Part shown: piece by piece, positions 22,861 to 31,265 of the stretch
Layout of the letters: each line of letters opens with the position of its first letter
Numbering within the stretch: position 1 is the first letter of the stretch
Origin: Symbiodinium natans
Lineage: Eukaryota; Sar; Dinophyceae; Suessiales; Symbiodiniaceae
Length of the DNA: 64,000 nt
Direction of reading: 5' to 3'
Assembly (NCBI GenBank): GCA_905221605.1
Contig: CAJNDS010002152.1
Location: forward strand, 1 to 64,000
Program-made: the position numbers and the translations under genes
Notes under the pieces: generated by a model
Told to the model about the DNA's origin: nothing
The model's database searches: none
What the model saw: only the letters and a program-made list of their open reading frames with translations

Positions 22861-23388
22861 CTAGATGTATTCTGAGATATGATTGAGATACTTAAAAAAC
22901 TGTGCCAAGAAAGCTTGATTTGCCAGAACAGCTGATAAAAGCACAAGTTCTTGGATAAAAATGCAGTTCAAATAGCATTTGCGTATGTCGATATTTTTCT
23001 GGGTGAGAAAGTGTAGAACGTGAAAGCACACGTGCGATCTTTTCTGAATGTACGGTTTGCACATAGAATCAAACTTCCCGAAAAGGACTTTGCCGTACAT
23101 GCTCAGCATGTCTTCTTTGTCAGTCTTCACGAGGGTTTCAAAGGAAAGGTATGCGTAAACCTTATACATGATAGCCGATAACCAAAAACGGCAACCACAA
23201 CGGCCATCATATTGGGCATCAACCATCATAACTGTGGCCAGCTCTGCCTTGGGGCCGCCCGGCCGGTGCTTGTAGCGCCAGTTGCGCTGTTGGTGGTGCT
23301 GTCGCGGGCGCCTGGGGGTGGACTGGTCTGGCGAATTACATGTCTTGCCCCTTGCGGGCGAGAGAGCCTTTGCTGTAGGCGCAGGCAC
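22861..23388 (-). CDS. Uninterrupted 175-codon frame, unknown
   Basis: The first 60 residues are Pro/Arg/Gln-rich and unconvincing. From about residue 68 it reads like a folded or membrane-associated protein with FETLVKTDKEDMLSMYGKVL and later CIFIQELVLLSAVLANQAFL. Base composition is more AT-rich than neighbouring genes. It lies just downstream of the psbY array and in the same direction. I recognise no family. A chance frame is possible but less likely at this length. Confidence 0.35.
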   Translation of the reverse strand: MPAPTAKALSPARGKTCNSPDQSTPRRPRQHHQQRNWRYKHRPGGPKAELATVMMVDAQYDGRCGCRFWLSAIMYKVYAYLSFETLVKTDKEDMLSMYGKVLFGKFDSMCKPYIQKRSHVCFHVLHFLTQKNIDIRKCYLNCIFIQELVLLSAVLANQAFLAQFFKYLNHISEYI

Positions 23389-23764
23389 TGGCGAAGGATT
23401 CTGCGCCTCAGTTTACACGAAAGCAGGGTGTAGTCTAACATGTTCACACCCTGTCGCACAAAACGACAACATTGCATGCAAGCTTCCCGAATGTGCCTCA
23501 GCTCTGTGAGCGTGTGCTGCGCTGAATTTGTAGGTGGGTAGTATAGAAATCACATCAATACCACAAACAACGGAGTTGCATCGGTTTCGTGGAAGGCCAG
23601 CTGTTGCCACGTACACGGATTTAGACATGAATGCTACATTGCAAGATTCGCTGGGCTGTTCTGATGGAGGACAGTACATGTGCTTTTTGACCGATTCAAC
23701 GCCGAAAGCATGTCGTCGGTGCTGCTGTGCGCGACATCTTGTTGTCATTTCTGCTGCACACTCC

Positions 23765-24121
23765 TCAGAGCGCATTGCCCTTGGCGTTCTCACCCTGGCG
23801 CACCACCTGGCGGAATGCCACGCGCCAAACGTTGAAGAGCGCCCAGCCGATGGCGAGCAGGGGCAATGCCAGCACCGCGATGATGCGGACGTCAAAGCCC
23901 TCGTCATCCTCGTCCGAGGCACGTGCCGCCCAAGCAGGAGCCGGCATCGAGGCAGCTGCCAGCGTTGCACTCACGACTGCAGCTTGCTGCTGTTGCTGCA
24001 GAGCCACTTCCGCTGCCTTTGGTGGTGCCACGAAGGATGGTGCTGAGTTGCAGCAGCTCAGGACATACGCGGCAGCAGCGATGAGCAGCAGCGGGGCCGC
24101 GATGGAGCTGGAGCGAGCCAT
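23765..24121 (-). CDS. psbY: PsbY-like photosystem II subunit, array copy 1
   Basis: 118 residues, intronless. Residues 1-27 are a signal peptide (hydrophobic 8-22). FVAPP at 30-34 is the phenylalanine motif that starts dinoflagellate plastid transit peptides. A five-Gln run (42-46) and a second hydrophobic stretch (49-63) end in AWA (63-65), like a thylakoid-transfer cleavage site. The mature part begins near 66, is acidic (SDEDDEGFD), and has one membrane span at about 78-98. The span reads DVRIIAVLALP then WALFNVWRVAFRQ, matching the PsbY (Ycf32) pattern DxRxxxVLxPxxxxxxWAxxNxxxVAxxQ. PsbY is a small thylakoid subunit of photosystem II. Red-lineage plastids often encode it; here it would be nuclear and re-imported. 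Start chosen at MARSSS because all nine copies share it; an in-frame upstream ATG gives 15 extra non-conserved residues. This is the last copy in transcription order. Confidence 0.8.
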   Translation of the reverse strand: MARSSSIAAPLLLIAAAAYVLSCCNSAPSFVAPPKAAEVALQQQQQAAVVSATLAAASMPAPAWAARASDEDDEGFDVRIIAVLALPLLAIGWALFNVWRVAFRQVVRQGENAKGNAL

Positions 24122-24520
24122 GATGAACTTCTGAATGCAAGCAAAGATGTTGTTACTATGTCGCACCTCTGAACAAAAAACAGCTGCATCCAGCGCGATG
24201 TCGACACCTTTTCAGTCAAGATGGACCGGACGAAGCCAAGCCCCTGCAAGAAAACTGCAGTACTACTGCAATGCACTTCAATACTCTGCAGCTGGCTTGC
24301 TTGGCTAGAGACGGCACTATTGGCTTGCGGGCACCAAGGTGTGCAGAATGCACACGCAAGCTGTGTTGGTCTGCTTTTAAGCGTGCGACAGCAGGGGCGG
24401 TCTGTAGCCTAAGTCTAACTAAATGATGCTCACTCCCTGGCCCTGTTCTGCGCTGTACGACTCCGTGGTCCTGGTGCAAAAAAGATCCCTGAGAGAATAG
24501 GCTCGTAGGAGATCACCATA

Positions 24521-24877
24521 TCAAAGCGCGTTGCCCTTGGCGTTCTCACCCTGGCGCACCACCTGGCGGAATGCCACGCGCCAAACGTTGAAGAGCGCCC
24601 AGCCGATGGCGAGCAGGGGCAATGCCAGCACCGCGATGATGCGGACGTCAAAGCCCTCGTCATCCTCGTCCGAGGCACGTGCCGCCCAAGCAGGAGCCGG
24701 CATCGAGGCAGCTGCCAGCGTTGCACTCACGACTGCAGCTTGCTGCTGTTGCTGCAGGGCCACTTCCGCAGCCTTTGGTGGTGCCACGAAGGATGGTGCT
24801 GAGTTGCAGCAGCTCAGGACATACGCGGCGGCAGCGATGAGCAGCAGCGGAGCTGCGACGGAGCTGGAGCGAGCCAT
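24521..24877 (-). CDS. psbY: PsbY-like photosystem II subunit, array copy 2
   Basis: 118 residues, differing from copy 1 only at residue 7 (Val for Ile). The spacer to copy 1 is 399 bases. The DNA just downstream of its stop reads AGGAGATCACCATATCAAAG on the top strand, and this is closely shared with copy 5, so the 3' flank is part of the repeating unit. The element GGCGGTCTGTAG lies about 125 bases beyond the stop and recurs in related form after copies 3, 4 and 5. Confidence 0.8.
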   Translation of the reverse strand: MARSSSVAAPLLLIAAAAYVLSCCNSAPSFVAPPKAAEVALQQQQQAAVVSATLAAASMPAPAWAARASDEDDEGFDVRIIAVLALPLLAIGWALFNVWRVAFRQVVRQGENAKGNAL

Positions 24878-25163
24878 GGCTGATTACCTTTCAAGGGGTC
24901 TGAGCCGCAAACCTTCTGAAGCGCTACAGTGACCGGCCCTGCAGTATCTACGTGTGTCGCGTAACAGATCTGAAACCGAGTGTCTTGCAATCAGCTGACT
25001 CGCTCACCATGCGTGTCCCTTCCATTGCTTGCTTTTTTCATACGGCGTAGGGACAGTCTGCATTTCTAGTCTTTGGAGTCTAGTTCTGCGTGGCCCGGCT
25101 CTACGCCTCTACGCTGTACCCGATGCAAAAATGACCCCTGGGAAAATGGGCTCGCAGGAGACA

Positions 25164-25520
25164 TCAAAGTGCGTTGCCCTTGGCGTTCTCACCCTGGCGC
25201 ACCACCTGGCGGAATGCCACGCGCCAAACGTTGAAGAGCGCCCAGCCGATGGCGAGCAGGGGCAATGCCAGCACCGCGATGATGCGGACGTCAAAGCCCT
25301 CGTCGTCCTCGTCCGAGGCACGTGCTGCCCAAGCAGGAGCCGGCATGGAGGCAGCTGCCAGCGTTGCACTCACGACTGCAGCTTGCTGCTGTTGCTGCAG
25401 GGCCACTTCCGCTGCCTTTGGTGGTGCCACGAAGGATGGTGCTGAGTTGCAGCAGCTCAGGACATACGCGGCGGCAGCGATGAGAAGCAGCGGAGCTGCA
25501 ATGGAGCTGGAACGAGCCAT
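25164..25520 (-). CDS. psbY: PsbY-like photosystem II subunit, array copy 3
   Basis: 118 residues, identical in protein to copy 1. A silent change at the Asp-Glu-Asp-Asp codons (GTCGTCCTC on the top strand instead of GTCATCCTC) marks this copy. The spacer to copy 2 is 286 bases. Its 3' flank is recognisably homologous to that of copy 2 (AAAATGGGCTCGCAGGAGA against AGAATAGGCTCGTAGGAGA). Confidence 0.8.
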   Translation of the reverse strand: MARSSSIAAPLLLIAAAAYVLSCCNSAPSFVAPPKAAEVALQQQQQAAVVSATLAAASMPAPAWAARASDEDDEGFDVRIIAVLALPLLAIGWALFNVWRVAFRQVVRQGENAKGNAL

Positions 25521-25778
25521 GATGAGCTTTCTCTACCGGGCTAGGGGTCTGTGCAGGTGCTGCACTTCTGAACCAACCGAAACTCAACATCTATCATAAT
25601 CACCATGTGCAGCATCGGTTATCTACATTCCGAACCGACATGTCATGTGCATTGTCGTGCCATGGTCTTCATTTGCATGCAGCAGCAGGGACGGTCTGTA
25701 GCTGGAGTCCTATGAGGGCTACACCGACTTCGGTGCTGTGCTTTGCAGATTAACCTGCAAAAAACGACGAAAATAGGC

Positions 25779-26135
25779 TCAAAGCGCGTTGCCCTTGGCG
25801 TTCTCACCCTGGCGCACCACCTGGCGGAATGCCACGCGCCAAACGTTGAAGAGCGCCCAGCCGATGGCGAGCAGGGGCAATGCCAGCACCGCGATGATGC
25901 GGACGTCAAAGCCCTCGTCATCCTCGTCCGAGGCACGTGCCGCCCAAGCAGGAGCAGGCATGGAGGCAGCTGCCAGCGTTGCACTCACGACCGCAGCTTG
26001 CTGCTGTTGCTGCAGGGCCACTTCCGCTGCCTTTGGTGGTGCCACGAAGGATGGTGCTGAGTTGCAGCAGCTCAGGACATACGCGGCGGCAGCGATGAGC
26101 AGCAGCGGAGCTGCGACGGAGCTGGAGCGAGCCAT
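25779..26135 (-). CDS. psbY: PsbY-like photosystem II subunit, array copy 4
   Basis: 118 residues, Val at residue 7, otherwise as copy 1. An in-frame upstream ATG would add 25 residues (to 26210), but these are not conserved in other copies and would bury the signal peptide, so the internal ATG is preferred. The spacer to copy 3 is 258 bases, the shortest in the array. Confidence 0.8.
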   Translation of the reverse strand: MARSSSVAAPLLLIAAAAYVLSCCNSAPSFVAPPKAAEVALQQQQQAAVVSATLAAASMPAPAWAARASDEDDEGFDVRIIAVLALPLLAIGWALFNVWRVAFRQVVRQGENAKGNAL

Positions 26136-26454
26136 GGTCTTCTGCTGCCCAAGATGTTTTTGTGGCTGTTCTTCGCTTTTTGAGCTGCAAATGCGCCGGC
26201 CGATGACCAAACAACCTCGTGTCTGTCTGGCTGATCTGTGCCGCTCTACTTGGCATTGTTAATTAGTTCATCATCGACACTGTGTAGCGGCTTCCCTACA
26301 TTTTGCATCTCGGCACAGGCTGATGTTCGGTTTGTGCGTATGACAACAAGGACAGTCTGCATCACCCCTTTGGTGATGCTGATGCCCGCTTCTGCACCGT
26401 GCGACTACAGAGATGCAAGCATTGGAAAACAAGGCCCATCAAGAGATCACCATA

Positions 26455-26811
26455 TCAAAGCGCGTTGCCCTTGGCGTTCTCACCCTGGCGCACCACCTGG
26501 CGGAATGCCACGCGCCAAACGTTGAAGAGCGCCCAGCCGATGGCGAGCAGGGGCAATGCCAGCACCGCGATGATGCGGACGTCAAAGCCCTCGTCATCTT
26601 CGTCCGAGGCACGTGCCGCCCAAGCAGGAGCCGGCATCGAGGCAGCTGCCAGCGTTGCACTCACGAGTGCAGCTTGCTGCTGTTGCTGCAGGGCCACTTC
26701 CGCAGCCTTTGGTGGTGCCACGAAGGATGGTGCTGACCTCGAGCAGCTCAGGACATACGCGGCGGCAGCGATGAGCAGCAGCGGAGCAGCAATGGAGCTT
26801 GAGCGAGCCAT
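26455..26811 (-). CDS. psbY: PsbY-like photosystem II subunit, array copy 5
   Basis: 118 residues and the most divergent copy. It has Ser-Arg in place of Cys-Asn at residues 24-25, at the end of the signal peptide, and Leu for Val at residue 49. The mature domain is unchanged. It shares the Leu49 change with copy 6 and the ATCTTCG silent change with copies 6-9, but keeps the CACGAAGG codons of copies 1-4, so it looks intermediate or recombinant between two subgroups. Confidence 0.8.
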   Translation of the reverse strand: MARSSSIAAPLLLIAAAAYVLSCSRSAPSFVAPPKAAEVALQQQQQAALVSATLAAASMPAPAWAARASDEDDEGFDVRIIAVLALPLLAIGWALFNVWRVAFRQVVRQGENAKGNAL

Positions 26812-26954
26812 GGTCTTCTCTTGCCAGTCTTACTTCTGGTGGGTCTGTAGGCTACAATCAAAAAACCCTGCAGCCATCAGCACAAGATATCCAAAGTGGC
26901 TATCATTTTCGCCAAGTTTGTCACTATCAGCTTCGGCGCTGGTGCCTGCCCCCT

Positions 26955-26995
<41 letters not shown>

Positions 26996-27081
26996 ATCAT
27001 ATAATATAATATCGTATAAAATAAAAATAAGAATATACATATACATACAAAAAATAACAATAATATATATATATATATATA
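26955..27081. repeat. AT-dinucleotide microsatellites in the psbY array spacer
   Basis: Two (TA)n runs, at about 26957-26988 and 27063-27080, with AT-rich sequence between them. They occur only in the 469-base spacer between copies 5 and 6. Confidence 0.9.
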
Positions 27082-27280
27082 AACATATGAAACTCGGGTG
27101 CCACCTTGTACGGGACTGCTGCTGCTCATGCTGACTTGCTGTATAGACACTTTTCCGCGTCACCGCTGAGAGTGCAATTCCTCGACTACTGAGTTCTGGA
27201 GATTCTCGGGCTAGTTGGAGCTGAGCAGCTACACAGTACGCCCGCAAACTGCCAAAAAAGTTGCAGGAAAACCGGACCCT

Positions 27281-27637
27281 TCAGAGCGCGTTGCCCTTGG
27301 CGTTCTCACCCTGGCGCACCACCTGGCGGAATGCCACGCGCCAAACGTTGAAGAGCGCCCAGCCGATGGCGAGCAGGGGCAATGCCAGCACCGCGATGAT
27401 GCGGACGTCAAAGCCCTCGTCATCTTCGTCCGAGGCACGTGCCGCCCAAGCAGGAGCCGGCATCGAGGCAGCTGCCAGCGTTGCACTCACGAGTGCAGCT
27501 TGCTGCTGTTGCTGCAGGGCCACTTCCGCAGCCTTTGGTGGTGCCACAAAGGATGGTGCCGAGTTGCAGCAGCTCAGGACATACGCGGCGGCAGCGATGA
27601 GCAGCAGCGGAGCAGCAATGGAGCTTGAGCGAGCCAT
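27281..27637 (-). CDS. psbY: PsbY-like photosystem II subunit, array copy 6
   Basis: 118 residues with Leu at residue 49, otherwise standard. The first copy of the right-hand subgroup, recognised by silent changes at CACAAAGG and GCCGAGTTG on the top strand. An upstream in-frame ATG would add 26 non-conserved residues and is rejected. The DNA upstream contains TTGCCATTTTGC, a partial resemblance to the dinoflagellate spliced leader that is too short to be meaningful. Confidence 0.8.
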   Translation of the reverse strand: MARSSSIAAPLLLIAAAAYVLSCCNSAPSFVAPPKAAEVALQQQQQAALVSATLAAASMPAPAWAARASDEDDEGFDVRIIAVLALPLLAIGWALFNVWRVAFRQVVRQGENAKGNAL

Positions 27638-27719
27638 GATTTGTTTTGGGCAAGGGTCGTTCGATTTCCGCACCAGTCTTCGCTTAAGCCAAGCACATTT
27701 GCAAAATGGCAACATGGGC

Positions 27720-28360
27720 GTGGGGGGGGGGGGGGGCTGGTCGTGACATGGACATGACTACTTCGGTGAAATTGGTGTGAGCTGCCCTAAATTCAGCGCG
27801 TTTCGCACGCTCTTGTGTGCACTTTCGCAGCTCGCCATCGACAGAAACACACGTCTTGCTGTTTGGCTGCGTAGTCGCAATATGCTGTTCGGTTTGGAAG
27901 CATTAAAACAGCGCACTTGCGTTGAGCAAGAGAAAAGTTTGGGGCTTATGGTGTTCATCCGGATTTGAAGATGATCGCTCGGTGACTGCCAAGAGGGCTT
28001 CGAGGTTAAAGCTCCTTCTCGAGGGTTTTGAGGTTTTGGGTCTAGGGCTATTAGGAGCTTTGAGGATGTGCTCGGTATGAGGGTGCCTGCATCAAGCCTA
28101 GGGGGGTCACGTGAAGAATTTCGAACCGCCACAAGGCAGATGGGCCAATCGGGCTTGCAAACATATGGTGCTCTGCTGCACGCCTCTTGCGCGTCTTCGG
28201 CGGGTTTCTGGCTTCTGATTTGTGCGTGCTCCGAAATGGATACCATCTGGTTTTGGTTTATGCCACTGCTGTTCATCCTTGCTAAAGCTGCCTATCAGCA
28301 GCGAGTAGCTGTGGTAATGCCAATGGTGGTCAATGCTCCGTGCGCGCTAGTGAGTTTTTA
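27720..28360. other. Extra DNA in the psbY array between copies 6 and 7
   Basis: The spacer here is 904 bases against 258-469 elsewhere. It begins with a run of about 15 G at 27721-27737. A plus-strand frame at 28068-28361 has a hydrophobic stretch (WFWFMPLLFILAKAAYQQR) and a minus frame at 27758-28276 is open for 172 codons; neither has a domain and both may be chance. It looks like an insertion into a normal spacer, whose usual 3' portion (GCGCAGCCTGACTTTGATGA) resumes at about 28446. Confidence 0.5.
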
Positions 28361-28541
28361 GCTCGAGGGTTTGTTTTGGGACAACCGCCATGTGGCACAG
28401 TCCATGCATAGGGGCGTGTTCATGCAAGTTCTGGCCATTTTGACGCGCAGCCTGACTTTGATGATGCGCGGGTCACACATTGCAGTGCGACTTGCGAACA
28501 GGCATCCCGGAAGACTGGCGCCTTGAGGAGAGCCAGGCACA

Positions 28542-28898
28542 TCAAAGAGCGTTGCCCTTGGCGTTCTCACCCTGGCGCACCACCTGGCGGAATGCCACGC
28601 GCCAAACGTTGAAGAGCGCCCAGCCGATGGCGAGCAGGGGCAATGCCAGCACCGCGATGATGCGGACGTCAAAGCCCTCGTCATCTTCGTCCGAGGCACG
28701 TGCTGCCCAAGCAGGAGCCGGCATGGAGGCAGCTGCCAGCGTTGCACTCACGACTGCAGCTTGCTGCTGTTGCTGCAGGGCCACTTCCGCAGCCTTTGGT
28801 GGTGCCACAAAGGATGGTGCCGAGTTGCAGCAGCTCAGGACATACGCGGCGGCAGCGATGAGCAGCAGCGGAGCGGCCACGGAGCTGGAGCGAGCCAT
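28542..28898 (-). CDS. psbY: PsbY-like photosystem II subunit, array copy 7
   Basis: 118 residues, Val at residue 7. The leader before the ATG and the whole 305-base spacer to copy 8 are nearly identical to those between copies 8 and 9. Four in-frame codons upstream (to 28910) are ignored. It differs from copies 8 and 9 by a silent change (CTTCCGCAG against CTTCGGCAG on the top strand). Confidence 0.8.
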   Translation of the reverse strand: MARSSSVAAPLLLIAAAAYVLSCCNSAPSFVAPPKAAEVALQQQQQAAVVSATLAAASMPAPAWAARASDEDDEGFDVRIIAVLALPLLAIGWALFNVWRVAFRQVVRQGENAKGNAL

Positions 28899-29203
28899 GA
28901 TGGTGGGCACGGATCGGTTGATTGCTGCACCAGCCTTCTAAACCAAAAACTGCGAGCAATGATCGGAGGTTGATTTCGAGTTGAGACGAGCTGCCGACAA
29001 ACACCTAGTCACCTGGTCAACAACGCTATGTGCCTGACTTGTCTGCTTCATGATGTACTTCCTGGGGTATATATGATTCACAGCACGATGATGTCGGCAA
29101 GATACATTGCATGTTGTTGCAAGTTGTGCTCATTTTGTCGCGCAGCCTGTCTTTGATGATGCGCAACTTTTTAGAACGGACATCCTGGAAGACGGCCGCC
29201 ACA

Positions 29204-29560
29204 TCAAAGCGCGTTGCCCTTGGCGTTCTCACCCTGGCGCACCACCTGGCGGAATGCCACGCGCCAAACGTTGAAGAGCGCCCAGCCGATGGCGAGCAGG
29301 GGCAATGCCAGCACCGCGATGATGCGGACGTCAAAGCCCTCGTCATCTTCGTCCGAGGCACGTGCCGCCCAAGCAGGAGCCGGCATGGAGGCAGCTGCCA
29401 GCGTTGCACTCACGACTGCAGCTTGCTGCTGTTGCTGCAGGGCCACTTCGGCAGCCTTTGGTGGTGCCACAAAGGATGGTGCCGAGTTGCAGCAGCTCAG
29501 GACATACGCGGCGGCAGCGATGAGCAGCAGCGGAGCGGCCACGGAGCTGGAGCGAGCCAT
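29204..29560 (-). CDS. psbY: PsbY-like photosystem II subunit, array copy 8
   Basis: 118 residues, same protein as copies 7 and 9. It is the centre of a very recent duplication: gene plus spacer repeats with a period of exactly 662 bases (28542, 29204, 29866). Only isolated differences are visible, for example GATTTCGAGTTG against GATTTCGATTTG in the spacers. Confidence 0.8.
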   Translation of the reverse strand: MARSSSVAAPLLLIAAAAYVLSCCNSAPSFVAPPKAAEVALQQQQQAAVVSATLAAASMPAPAWAARASDEDDEGFDVRIIAVLALPLLAIGWALFNVWRVAFRQVVRQGENAKGNAL

Positions 29561-29865
29561 GATGGTGGGCACGGATCGGTTGATTGCTGCACCAGCCTTC
29601 TAAACCAAAAACTGCGAGCAATGATCGGAGGTTGATTTCGATTTGAGACGAGCTGCCGACAAACACCTAGTCACCTGGTCAACAACGCTATGTGCCTGAC
29701 TTGTCTGCTTCATGATGTACTTCCTGGGGTATATATGATTCACAGCACGATGATGTCGGCAAGATACATTGCATGTTGTTGCAAGTTGTGCTCATTTTGT
29801 CGCGCAGCCTGTCTTTGATGATGCGCAACTTTTTAGAACGGACATCCTGGAAGACGGCCGCCACA

Positions 29866-30222
29866 TCAAAGCGCGTTGCCCTTGGCGTTCTCACCCTGGC
29901 GCACCACCTGGCGGAATGCCACGCGCCAAACGTTGAAGAGCGCCCAGCCGATGGCGAGCAGGGGCAATGCCAGCACCGCGATGATGCGGACGTCAAAGCC
30001 CTCGTCATCTTCGTCCGAGGCACGTGCCGCCCAAGCAGGAGCCGGCATGGAGGCAGCTGCCAGCGTTGCACTCACGACTGCAGCTTGCTGCTGTTGCTGC
30101 AGGGCCACTTCGGCAGCCTTTGGTGGTGCCACAAAGGATGGTGCCGAGTTGCAGCAGCTCAGGACATACGCGGCGGCAGCGATGAGCAGCAGCGGAGCAG
30201 CGACGGAGCTGGAGCGAGCCAT
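29866..30222 (-). CDS. psbY: PsbY-like photosystem II subunit, array copy 9
   Basis: 118 residues, same protein as copies 7 and 8. It is the first copy in transcription order. Its 3' flank belongs to the 662-base unit, but its 5' flank, immediately above the ATG, diverges completely from those of copies 7 and 8, so the duplication boundary lies at the start codon region. Confidence 0.8.
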   Translation of the reverse strand: MARSSSVAAPLLLIAAAAYVLSCCNSAPSFVAPPKAAEVALQQQQQAAVVSATLAAASMPAPAWAARASDEDDEGFDVRIIAVLALPLLAIGWALFNVWRVAFRQVVRQGENAKGNAL

Positions 30223-30358
30223 GATGATCTTCTGCGGTCAGATCAGCTGATTTCAAGCTGCTTGAACAAAAAAGCCTGCAACCATTGTGGCAACTGCAAA
30301 GGTCTTCCTGACAAAGGAGACTGATTAGACAGGTAATTATGGTGCGAATAGCCTGCCT

Positions 30359-30465
30359 CATAGGGTATATTATAGGGGGATCCCTACTAACCAACACGAA
30401 TCCCATAATATACCCTATATTATATACCCCTAAAGGGATTATATAGGGTATATTTATGGGGGGCA
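30359..30465. repeat. AT-rich palindromic element
   Basis: ATAGGGTATATTAT at 30360-30373 is repeated in reverse complement at about 30405-30418, forming a hairpin with a loop of about 30 bases. A third, related arm AGGGATTATATAGGGTA follows at 30434-30450. That 17-mer is identical to one inside the hairpin element at 41475-41573. It lies at the right edge of the psbY array. Confidence 0.65.
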
Positions 30466-30479
30466 TCCTAAGCAACAGT

Positions 30480-30601
30480 AAGTAGTGCTGCCCAGGCTGC
30501 TCCCAGAATTGCCTGGCACTTTCGATGCTCGGCTGCTCGCTGGCATCGTGGCAGATCGCCGCGTAGAGGTCCAGAAGGTACGGCTCCGCGTGCTGCGTGC
30601 A
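30480..30601 (-). CDS. Exon of an unrecognised gene
   Basis: Minus-strand segment open across its whole length with strong protein character: HAEPYLLDLYAAICHDASEQ followed by PSIESARQFWEQPGQHY. A CTGCAC.CAG acceptor-like sequence precedes it and a telomere-like block lies immediately upstream in the putative intron. It is probably a 3' exon of the coiled-coil gene to its right, or of a separate gene. No family is recognised. Confidence 0.45.
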
Positions 30602-30602
30602 G

Positions 30603-30713
30603 TTTAGGGTCTTAGGGTTTAGGGTTCTAGGGTTTAGGGTTTAGGGTTTTAGGGTTTTAGGGTTTTAGGGTTTTAGGGTTTAGGGTTTTAGGGTTTTAGG
30701 GTTTAGGGTTGCA
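30603..30713. repeat. Interstitial telomere repeat with TTTTAGGG variants
   Basis: About fourteen units alternating between TTTAGGG and the octamer TTTTAGGG. The mixture of 7- and 8-base units distinguishes this array from the clean heptamer arrays elsewhere. Confidence 0.95.
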
Positions 30714-31059
30714 TATGCCATCATTGTGGGCTCCACCACTCAACTCCCAAGGGCAAGTGGGGAGAGAGCCAGCAACGAGCTAGACGCAGCCTCCCCCCCA
30801 TATAAGTGTACACTTGCAGGCATGCCAAAGCAGTTGTGAAAGCAAGCGAGAGTTGAACTCGAGCATTCGCCCCAACCGCCCTCCGTCCCCCAACAGTGTA
30901 GCAGCAGCTACATGGCCTGAAAGTGTCGGAAACCAGCATAAGCTGATCGTGGATAGATTTGCGACAACTTGCCGGGCTATGAGGTGTTCATTCAACCCTT
31001 CAGTTCATGATGCTCCCCTCCCACCACGTCAAGTCTGCACAATCACTTGGGGCCCACTT

Positions 31060-31265
31060 GGGGCCTCTGTGGAGAATAACCCAGCTGAAGCTCATGGGGA
31101 CAGCCCACCCCCCTCCCCCTTGTCTAGATAACACTAACACATTGGGAACACCGCTAGCACGAATGATGCTTTGGAGCATGGCCATCACAGATTCGATGCC
31201 TACTGCAAACAGTCGTCCTTCCACTTCAACAGGCCTCAAAGATTGCAGCATAGCTTGCCAGCTCT
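31060..31265 (-). CDS. Possible exon of an unrecognised gene
   Basis: Minus-strand frame reading MLQSLRPVEVEGRLFAVGIE then SVMAMLQSIIRASGVPNVLV. The composition is that of a folded helical protein. It lies between the exon at 30480 and the coiled-coil exons from 31900 onward, in the same direction. Function is unknown. Confidence 0.4.

Larger units (their letters stand above)
28542..30222. repeat. 662-base tandem unit within the psbY array
   Basis: Copies 7, 8 and 9 start at 28542, 29204 and 29866, an exact 662-base period. The 305-base spacers 28899-29203 and 29561-29865 are almost identical. This is the youngest part of the array; the other six copies share only coding sequence and short flank segments. 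Confidence 0.9.

Noticed and set aside
27637..27720. Possible relict spliced leader upstream of psbY copy 6 (TTGCCATTTTGC)
   Set aside because: Only about ten bases resemble the dinoflagellate leader and the diagnostic GGCTCAAG end is missing.
23727..30324. Plus-strand frames of 105-198 codons repeated nine times
   Set aside because: Exact antisense shadows of the psbY copies. Only the minus frame has a signal peptide, FVAP motif and membrane span.
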